Source of the DNA: Spirochaetales bacterium
GTDB lineage: Bacteria > Spirochaetota > Spirochaetia > SZUA-6 > DRHE01
Direction: 5' to 3'
Length of the DNA: 6,274 nt
Assembly: GCA_016930895.1 (NCBI GenBank)
Contig: JAFGFV010000096.1
Span: 1 to 6,274 of the forward strand
Positions within the stretch are counted from its first letter, which is position 1, and every line of letters begins with the position of its first letter. This document shows, one piece after another, positions 1-4,906 of this stretch. The position numbers were made by a program, and so were the translations under genes. The notes beneath the pieces were generated by a model. That model was not told the origin of the DNA and ran no database searches. It saw only the letters and a program-made list of their open reading frames with translations.

Positions 1-51
1 AAGGCCTCGATGTCCGACATGATGAAGCTGCAGTCGCTGAACAAGATCTGA
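1..51 (+). CDS. C-terminal end of an unidentified protein (5' end outside window)
   Basis: Frame 1 reads 16 sense codons (KASMSDMMKLQSLNKI) and then TGA at 49-51. The codons mostly end in G or C, as in the other genes here, and the stop lies only 13 nt before the stop of the convergent oxidoreductase gene, a spacing typical of two tail-to-tail genes. The fragment is too short to assign a family. The Met/Leu/Lys pattern suggests an amphipathic helix, nothing more. It could be a chance open frame, so confidence is modest. Confidence 0.4.
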   Translation, partial: KASMSDMMKLQSLNKI

Positions 52-64
52 GCCGGAACGAGCT

Positions 65-1990
65 CTAGGCGGGCCCGGCCAGGAGGCCGCGGGAGGCGAG
101 CTCCGCCGCCACCTCCGGCAGCTCCAGGGACTCCAGCAGCTGCCTGCTCTGCAGCCCGCTGGCCGAATCCCAGCCCCGCAGGGCGTAGTATTCCTCCCGG
201 GCCCGGAGGTACTCTTCCATGCTGACGACCTGCCCGACCCGGGAGACCGGCTGGCCGTCGGGACCGGGCACGTTGCACTCCACGTCCGCGATGTGTCCCT
301 CGAGGGGCTTCTCGTACCACTCCCGGGGCAGGAAATCGTCTTCCGCCCCCCGGTGTCCCTCCCGCAGCAGGATGGCCCTCTGGAGGTTGAAAACCCGCTC
401 TCCCACCCGGGCCAGGGACTCTTCGTCCCAGGACTCGCCGGTCACGGCGGACAGTACCTGGGCCTCGATTGATGGGTCCCCGACATGGTCCTCCCCGCGG
501 GGCTTGTCGATCACCGGGTACATCCAGTCGCACACGACCATGCATTCCTTGGCGTACTGCCGGTCCTGGATCTTCCTCGCCGCCAGTGCCTTGCCATCCA
601 GGGTGGTCAGGTCGGCCGCCCGGGCCCCCCCCCAGAAGCGCTCCGCGATGCCCCGGAAGACCTCGGAGGAGATGTGGGCGTCTTCCACCTCCAACAGCCA
701 GCTGGACCACTGGGACAGCATCAGCCCGGCCTCGTGGAGTTGCTGGATCGGCTTGCGCGGTTCGAAGGGGAAGAGGAAGGTGTTGACCGTGCAGTAGCGC
801 GCCTCGTACGGGTCGTAGTGCCGCGTCAGCTCCAACGCGGAGGGCCCCAGCTCCCTGGCGGCGCCGATCGCCCCCCGGGCCAGGAGCTCCCCGAAGCCCC
901 GGCGCAGGGCGGTCATCTGCACCAGGCCTTCGGCCAGCTCCAGGCTTCCCGGCTGCGACAGGGGGAGGCCGCTTTGCTCCTCCGAGACGAGCCCCTCCTC
1001 GTGGCAGCGCACCAGCCAGTCGACCAGATCCTGGACGGCCCAGGTCTCCAGGCCGTACTCGTCGCAGGCCCGGTTGGCCAGGAAGGGGACGTCGTTCTCC
1101 TCCCCGTAAAAGAGGATGGCGTAGGGGTAGTAGAAGAAGCGGGACTGGCACATGTACTTCCCGCTCTTGCCGTTGTCCGCCGTGTAGCGCACCCGCAGGC
1201 AGTTGGCCATGCACCCGTAACAGGGCATCTTCTCGGTCTTGGGGCCGTGAGCCATGAAATCGAAGCCCCAGACCTTGACGTTGCCCCGGCCCAGGGCCTT
1301 GATCTCCCGGGCTATCGCACGAAGGCGCTCCGGGTCGGCGGTGTCGACCTTGCGCGTGGAGGCCTGCACTGCCACCGCCTTCAGGTTCTTGCTGCCCATC
1401 ACCGCGCCCATGCCCCCGCCGCAGCTGGCATCCCCTTCGGCGAACACCGTGGCGAAGGGGACCAGGTTCTCCCCGGCGGGCCCGATCGCGAGCACCTTGA
1501 CCTTCTCTCCCAGCTCGCCCTTCACGGCCGTCATAGCCCCTACGGTGGTCAGGCCCCACAGCCGGGAGGCATCCAGGATCTCCACCTTGCCCGGCCGGAG
1601 CCAGAGGGTGACCGGGTGGTCGGCTCTTCCCTGGACGACCAGCGCATCGTAGCCGGCCAGCTTGAGCTCCGCTCCGAAGTACCCTCCGAGGTTGCCGTAG
1701 CAGAAGTGCTCCCTGCCTTTGAGCCCCGCCAGGAGGGGGGATTTGGCGTGGATCCCCCAACGGGACCCCCCGAGAGCGGGCACTCCCGCCACCGGCCCGG
1801 TGGCAAAGACGAGACGGTTCTCCGGAGCGAAGGCCGCAGTTTCGGGCGGGACCTCTTGCCAGTACAGAGCCGTAGCCAGGCCTCGCCCGCCGATGAACCG
1901 GCGCGCATACTCGTAGGTGTCCAAGGTCTCCGTGCTACCCGTGGAGAGATCCACGCGCAGGATGGTTCCTGTGTATCCTCTGGGTGCCAT
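65..1990 (-). CDS. Tungsten-type aldehyde:ferredoxin oxidoreductase (AOR) family protein
   Basis: 641 residues, close to the usual 600-650 of the AOR family. These cytoplasmic enzymes carry a bis-pterin tungsten centre and one [4Fe-4S] cluster and typically oxidise aldehydes to acids with ferredoxin; BamB-type members act in benzoyl-CoA reductase complexes. Visible N-terminal domain marks are GYTGTILRVDLSTG (5-18), FIGGRGLA (32-39), NLGGYFGAELKLAGYD (100-115), GPAGEN (170-175) and GGGMGAVMGSKNLKA (191-205). Cluster ligands fit CxxCxxxC at C257, C260, C264 plus C487 in VVCDWMYP. The C-terminal domain has GAEDDFLPREW (548-558) and YYALRGWD (601-608). I chose the ATG at 1988-1990 because GGGAGG lies 9 nt upstream and homology begins right after it; an ATG at 1997-1999 abuts that RBS, and the frame open to 2194 has no family similarity. 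It is probably downstream of rpsU and the 59-aa gene. The substrate cannot be read from sequence. No ferredoxin or electron-transfer partner gene is visible. Confidence 0.93.
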   Translation of the reverse strand: MAPRGYTGTILRVDLSTGSTETLDTYEYARRFIGGRGLATALYWQEVPPETAAFAPENRLVFATGPVAGVPALGGSRWGIHAKSPLLAGLKGREHFCYGNLGGYFGAELKLAGYDALVVQGRADHPVTLWLRPGKVEILDASRLWGLTTVGAMTAVKGELGEKVKVLAIGPAGENLVPFATVFAEGDASCGGGMGAVMGSKNLKAVAVQASTRKVDTADPERLRAIAREIKALGRGNVKVWGFDFMAHGPKTEKMPCYGCMANCLRVRYTADNGKSGKYMCQSRFFYYPYAILFYGEENDVPFLANRACDEYGLETWAVQDLVDWLVRCHEEGLVSEEQSGLPLSQPGSLELAEGLVQMTALRRGFGELLARGAIGAARELGPSALELTRHYDPYEARYCTVNTFLFPFEPRKPIQQLHEAGLMLSQWSSWLLEVEDAHISSEVFRGIAERFWGGARAADLTTLDGKALAARKIQDRQYAKECMVVCDWMYPVIDKPRGEDHVGDPSIEAQVLSAVTGESWDEESLARVGERVFNLQRAILLREGHRGAEDDFLPREWYEKPLEGHIADVECNVPGPDGQPVSRVGQVVSMEEYLRAREEYYALRGWDSASGLQSRQLLESLELPEVAAELASRGLLAGPA

Positions 1991-1999
1991 CGATGTCAT

Positions 2000-2005
2000 C
2001 CTCCC
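2000..2005 (-). promoter_or_regulatory. Ribosome binding site of the AOR gene
   Basis: GGGAGG on the minus strand, 9 nt before the ATG at 1988-1990 and directly abutting the ATG at 1997-1999. The zero spacing to the second makes the downstream ATG the better start. Confidence 0.65.
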
Positions 2006-2094
2006 GGAATGTGCCGCTGACGCCCGCCGCATCGCCCGTGGCCGGCGGCCTGACCAACTGCGGCCCGGCAGTCGAACGGGGGGTTGAGAGATAT

Positions 2095-2274
2095 CTACAA
2101 GTTGATGTGGTGTTGATGAAGGTAGATCGTTATGGCGTTGCTGATCACGAGCAGAGCCTCGTCCCGCTGAAACGGGTCGAGCTCGCGGATGCAATCCAGC
2201 TCGCCCTTCCGGCTGGCGATCATGGCCTGCAGGATCTGCTTGGCCAGCTCGTCCGCCACCACTCGTTGCTCCAT
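2095..2274 (-). CDS. Unknown 59-residue protein between rpsU and the AOR gene
   Basis: A short open frame runs from ATG (2272-2274) to TAG (2095-2097). About 50 of 59 codons end in G or C, a strong coding signature for this genome. An in-frame TGA lies 15 nt before the ATG, which fixes the 5' limit, and a GGGGA sits 6 nt upstream as a modest ribosome binding site. The product begins MEQRVVADELAKQILQAM and ends IYLHQHHINL. It looks like two amphipathic helices (about 5-20 and 37-55) joined by a charged segment containing ELDPFQRDE. It has one cysteine (C28), no signal peptide and no clear transmembrane span. It starts 61 nt after the rpsU stop and ends 104 nt before the AOR start, so it is probably co-transcribed with both. 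I do not recognise a family. A small regulatory or partner protein is possible, but that is a guess. Confidence 0.68.
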   Translation of the reverse strand: MEQRVVADELAKQILQAMIASRKGELDCIRELDPFQRDEALLVISNAITIYLHQHHINL

Positions 2275-2335
2275 GTCCGATCCCCGTCAGCTGCGACTTG
2301 TCGTTCGCCAGGTGCCGCGACCCATCTCTGGGGCG

Positions 2336-2548
2336 CTACCTCCTGGGCCTGCGCGCGGAGCTCCTGGACTTCTTGCGGTTCAACCGGCGGATCGCCTTCT
2401 TGAGCTTTTCCCGCCGGTCGTCGGAAGGCTTGACGTAGTACTGCTTCTTCTTGAAGTCCCGTACCGTGCCCTCCTTCTCCCGCATGCGCTTGAAGCGCTT
2501 GATGCCTGCCTCGAGGCTCTCATCATCCCTGACGAAGATCTTTGCCAC
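2336..2548 (-). CDS. rpsU: 30S ribosomal protein bS21
   Basis: 70 residues, the normal size of bS21, a small basic protein of the 30S subunit near the anti-Shine-Dalgarno end of 16S rRNA that helps translation initiation on structured mRNAs. The family pattern is clear: a short strand AKIFVRDDES (2-11), an Arg/Lys-rich helix with IKRFKRMREKEG (16-27), FKKKQYYVKPS (32-42), then a long basic helix ending in RRPRR. The start is the GTG at 2546-2548, because AAGGAG lies 5 nt upstream and similarity begins there. An upstream in-frame ATG at 2621-2623 would add 25 residues foreign to the family and lies within the predicted promoter, between the -10 and -35 boxes. The gene is first in a minus-strand unit with the 59-aa gene and the AOR gene. 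In other genomes rpsU is often followed by a yqeY-like gene or dnaG; neither is seen here. Confidence 0.93.
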   Translation of the reverse strand: MAKIFVRDDESLEAGIKRFKRMREKEGTVRDFKKKQYYVKPSDDRREKLKKAIRRLNRKKSRSSARRPRR

Positions 2549-2553
2549 ACTCT

Positions 2554-2559
2554 CTCCTT
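2554..2559 (-). promoter_or_regulatory. Ribosome binding site of rpsU
   Basis: AAGGAG on the minus strand, 5 nt before the GTG at 2546-2548. It decides the GTG start. It sits 2 nt downstream of a hairpin in the leader (2562-2582). Confidence 0.8.
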
Positions 2560-2561
2560 GC

Positions 2562-2596
2562 GGTCCCAGCGATATCGGGACCCCGCGACAGCGGGG
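2562..2596 (-). promoter_or_regulatory. Two overlapping hairpins in the rpsU leader
   Basis: Read on the minus strand, the first hairpin is CCCCGC-TGTC-GCGGGG (2581-2596), a perfect 6-bp stem with a 4-nt loop. The second is GGTCCC-gatatcgct-GGGACC (2562-2582), a perfect 6-bp stem with a 9-nt loop. They share two bases (2581-2582), so both cannot form completely at once. The second ends 2 nt before the rpsU Shine-Dalgarno sequence. Neither is followed by a T-run on the minus strand, so these are not ordinary terminators. A role in translational control of rpsU is an inference. Confidence 0.45.
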
Positions 2597-2612
2597 AAAA
2601 TTCCCGACAGAG

Positions 2613-2642
2613 ATAATACTCAAAAATGGGGCTCAGTGTACA
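2613..2642 (-). promoter_or_regulatory. Probable sigma70-type promoter of rpsU
   Basis: On the minus strand, TGTACA (2637-2642; 4 of 6 matches to the -35 consensus) and TATTAT (2613-2618; 5 of 6 to the -10) are separated by 18 bp. The area is locally AT-rich in an otherwise GC-rich window. Transcription would begin near 2605, giving a leader of about 57 nt that contains both hairpins and the AAGGAG. Confidence 0.55.
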
Positions 2643-2769
2643 TACTCCAACCCCTGGATTCGGCAGCAATTTTCCCGGGACCTCCGGCTGTCCCGCCCGG
2701 GCCTGGGCCGGGGTTGCGCCCGGGACGGGCTATGGAGTAGGGTGGTCTGACTTCGTGGATTGCCGCCGG

Positions 2770-2774
2770 GGAGG
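2770..2774 (+). promoter_or_regulatory. Ribosome binding site of the parvulin gene
   Basis: GGAGG lies 7 nt before the ATG at 2782-2784. This favours the first ATG over the second one two codons downstream (2788-2790). I see no convincing plus-strand -35/-10 pair in the GC-rich 2650-2780 stretch. Confidence 0.7.
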
Positions 2775-2781
2775 GGGATAG

Positions 2782-3828
2782 ATGAGAATGAAGAGTTCGG
2801 CTTTGCGTCTGGCTGCGGCGGCACTCCTGCTGACCGCCTCCGGGTTCTCCCTGCATGCGGGGGGCACGGTCCAAGAAGATCAGCGGATCGTCGCCGTGGT
2901 CAACGGCGTGGGCATCCCTGAGTCGTTCTGGGTACGGGAAGTCCTGCGCTTCGAGGACCTGCTGCGCCGCCAGGGCCAGAGCCCGCAGGAGGCCGGGCCC
3001 CAGGCAGTGGCAGCCCAGGCCCTGGACACCCTGGTCAACATGGAGCTCCTCTACCAGGAGACCCGGCGCCGCGGCATCGATGTGGCCGCGGAGAGAATCA
3101 CCGAGCAGGTACAGGAGCTGCGGCAGGGCTTTCCCAGCGACGAGGCTTTCGCGCAGGGGCTCGAGCAGATGGGCTACGCCTCCGGCGAGCTCGAAGCGGA
3201 GCTCGAGCGGCAGCTCGCGATCCAGCTGCTCATCGACTCGGAAATCGCCCCCGGCGTTTCGGTGAGCGGGGAGGAGCTGCGGGACTACTACGACGCGCAC
3301 CCCGAGGCGTTCCGCAGTCCCGAGCGGGTTCGGGCGCGCCACATCCTGATTCGGGTGGCGGAGGGCGCCGGCCAAGAGGCGGAAACGCAAGCCCGTGAAC
3401 GGATCGAGGAGATCCGGCGGCGCATCCTCGATGGGGCCGATTTCGCGGAGCTGGCCAGGGAGCTCTCCGAAGACGGCAGCAGCGCCGAGGGGGGAGACCT
3501 CGGTTACTTCGTCAGAAGCGGGATGGTCCCCGCCTTCTCGGATGCCGCTTTCTCCCTGCCCCTGGGCAGCCTGAGCGAGCCGGTGCGCTCCGAGTTCGGC
3601 TATCATCTGATCGAGGTGACCGACAGGGTCGAGGCTGGGGTCGTGGCTTTCCAAGACGTCGAGGTCAAGCTGGGGGAGTACCTGCGGTACGAGGAGACGA
3701 TGCGTGCCCTGGAGCGTCTGGTCGCCGAGCTGCGCGAGACGGCCACCATCGTCGAGGACCTCGAAGGCCTCGGCGCCGGCACCCCGGGCGGGGAGAACGA
3801 CCACGGGCGCGAGCGCGCGCGCGACTAG
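2782..3828 (+). CDS. Exported SurA/PrsA-like parvulin peptidyl-prolyl cis-trans isomerase
   Basis: 348 residues. An N-terminal signal peptide is clear: basic start (RMK, R9), hydrophobic core over about 10-24, likely cleavage after LHA at 26. There is no lipobox, so the mature protein should be soluble in the periplasm. Residues about 33-170 form a SurA-N-like helical chaperone region starting RIVAVVNGVGI. The single parvulin domain spans about 183-280, with ARHILI (185-190), DFAELARELSED (220-231), GGDLGYF (237-243), MVPAF (248-252) and VRSEFGYHLIEV (268-279). These contain the two conserved His (H187, H275), M248, F252 and the Asp position (D231) of the active site. Such proteins isomerise prolyl bonds and chaperone exported proteins. 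The tail (330-348) is Gly- and charge-rich, probably disordered. The following gene starts 18 nt after the TAG. With one parvulin domain and no lipobox, neither surA nor prsA can be named safely. Confidence 0.92.
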   Translation: MRMKSSALRLAAAALLLTASGFSLHAGGTVQEDQRIVAVVNGVGIPESFWVREVLRFEDLLRRQGQSPQEAGPQAVAAQALDTLVNMELLYQETRRRGIDVAAERITEQVQELRQGFPSDEAFAQGLEQMGYASGELEAELERQLAIQLLIDSEIAPGVSVSGEELRDYYDAHPEAFRSPERVRARHILIRVAEGAGQEAETQARERIEEIRRRILDGADFAELARELSEDGSSAEGGDLGYFVRSGMVPAFSDAAFSLPLGSLSEPVRSEFGYHLIEVTDRVEAGVVAFQDVEVKLGEYLRYEETMRALERLVAELRETATIVEDLEGLGAGTPGGENDHGRERARD

Positions 3829-3846
3829 GCTGGCGGGCTGAGGGCG

Positions 3847-4869
3847 TTGGGGGTCTACGCGGGCATCGACGAGGCCGGCTACGGCCCGATCCTGGGGCCG
3901 CTGGTGATCGTCCGCTCGGTGTTCCGGGTCGAGTCCATGGAGCCCGGCGGGGCTCCTCCCTGCCTGTGGGGCCTGCTGCCGCAGCTGCTGTGCCGGCGGA
4001 TCCGGGAAACGGGCAGCGAGGGCACCCGCAGCCGGACCCGCACCCTCAGCCTCGACTGCGGTCGGATTCCGATCAACGACTCCAAGCTCCTGTACAGCCT
4101 CGCTGCCGGCCTCCAGCACCTGGAGCGCGGGGTCCTTGCCCTGCTGCCGGGGCCGTACGATCCGCCGGCCGACGCGGCGGAGCTCCTGGATCGCCTGGCT
4201 TTCGACCCGGACTCCCGCCTTGCGACCCTGCCGTGGTACGCCGAGGCGGCCGGAGAAACCCGTTTGCCCGTGCAGGCGTCCGCGGCCGAGCTGCCGGTGC
4301 TGCGGGAGGCGTTTCGGCGGGAGTCGGCGGGGGCCGGGCTCCGGGCGGAGGAGCTGAGCGCTGCGGTGGTGTTCGAGGACCGCTTCAACCGCCTGGTCGG
4401 CGAGACCCGCAGCAAGGCTCTCTGTGCCTGGCGGTTCGTGGCGGGCCACCTGGCGGCGCTCTGGGAGCGTTTCGGCGAGCAGGGCCCCTACGTGGTGGTC
4501 GACCGCCAGGGGGGGCGCCGGGCCTACGGTCCCCTGCTCGCGGGTTTGTTTGCGCGGACCCGGGTGGAGATCCTGGCCGAAGAGCCGGAGGTGAGCCGGT
4601 ATCGGCTCACCGGGCCGGGACGGCGCATGCAGCTGGAGTTCCGGGTGCAGGCCGAAGCGGCGCACCTGCCCGTCGCGTTGGCCTCCATGGCGGCCAAGTA
4701 TGTGCGCGAGCTGCTGATGCTGCGTTTCCAAAGATACTGGACGAGGCTCGCCCCGGAGGTCAGGCCCACGGCCGGGTACTTTGCGGACGGGACCCGTTTT
4801 CTCCGGGAGATCGAGCCGCACCTGAAGCGTCTGGGAGTGCCGCGGGAGCTCCTGGCGCGCCGCTGCTGA
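3847..4869 (+). CDS. Divergent, enlarged RNase HII-family protein
   Basis: 340 residues against about 200-220 for ordinary RNase HII, which cuts the RNA strand of RNA:DNA hybrids and starts ribonucleotide excision. The family's motifs appear in order: AGIDEAGYGPILGPLVI (5-21; D8, E9), INDSK (76-80), VVVDRQGG (216-223; D219), and ALASMAAKYVRELLM (277-291), which lines up with the family's AASIIAKVTRD block, then PTAGY (307-311). The fourth acidic residue, normally Asp in TRD, is Glu here (E288). Insertions lie between the first two motifs (about 30-70) and between the second and third (about 100-200). The start is inferred as TTG (3847-3849), because an in-frame stop lies 18 nt upstream, no ATG or GTG is available, and the core begins at residue 3. 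The ribosome binding site is poor (GAGGG only 2 nt away), so translational coupling to the parvulin gene is likely. Activity could be altered, and a structural role is possible. Confidence 0.78.
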   Translation: MGVYAGIDEAGYGPILGPLVIVRSVFRVESMEPGGAPPCLWGLLPQLLCRRIRETGSEGTRSRTRTLSLDCGRIPINDSKLLYSLAAGLQHLERGVLALLPGPYDPPADAAELLDRLAFDPDSRLATLPWYAEAAGETRLPVQASAAELPVLREAFRRESAGAGLRAEELSAAVVFEDRFNRLVGETRSKALCAWRFVAGHLAALWERFGEQGPYVVVDRQGGRRAYGPLLAGLFARTRVEILAEEPEVSRYRLTGPGRRMQLEFRVQAEAAHLPVALASMAAKYVRELLMLRFQRYWTRLAPEVRPTAGYFADGTRFLREIEPHLKRLGVPRELLARRC

Positions 4870-4873
4870 GCCG

Positions 4874-4906
4874 CCGGCTCGAGGCCGGAGGCTGAGCGGG
4901 AGCCGG
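4874..4906. terminator. Inverted repeat between convergent genes, possible bidirectional terminator
   Basis: CCGGCTC (4874-4880) is repeated inverted as GAGCCGG (4900-4906), a perfect 7-bp stem with a 19-nt loop. It fills the 37-bp gap between the stops of the RNase HII-like and C45 genes. An alternative shorter hairpin, CCGGC-TCGAG-GCCGG (4874-4888), overlaps it. Neither side has a T-run, so termination without Rho is only possible, not shown. Confidence 0.35.

Noticed and set aside
485..2020. A 511-residue plus-strand open frame over the AOR gene.
   Set aside because: It is the mirror of a strongly supported AOR coding frame, with low-complexity Gly/Val/His/Gln composition and no motif.
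2057..2072. A small hairpin, ACTGC-ggcccg-GCAGT, between the 59-aa gene and the AOR gene, considered as an internal terminator.
   Set aside because: The stem is only 5 bp and no T-run follows on the minus strand, so there is no good case for termination here.
1991..2194. A 68-residue N-terminal extension of the AOR frame up to 2194.
   Set aside because: The extension is Arg/Ser/Pro-rich, without AOR similarity, overlaps the 59-aa gene in another frame, and lies upstream of a good GGGAGG site.
1984..2403. A 139-residue plus-strand open frame over the rpsU-AOR gap.
   Set aside because: It runs antisense to the 59-aa gene and the rpsU end, both of which have better codon bias and, for rpsU, homology.
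2549..2623. A 25-residue N-terminal extension of bS21 from the ATG at 2621-2623.
   Set aside because: The added residues do not belong to bS21, the ATG lies between the predicted -10 and -35 boxes, and the GTG at 2546-2548 has a well-spaced AAGGAG.
2620..4821. A 733-residue minus-strand open frame antisense to the parvulin and RNase HII-like genes.
   Set aside because: The plus-strand frames here carry clear family motifs, a signal peptide and a ribosome binding site. The antisense product is rich in Pro, Gln, Arg and His, as expected from reversed GC-rich codons, and matches no family.
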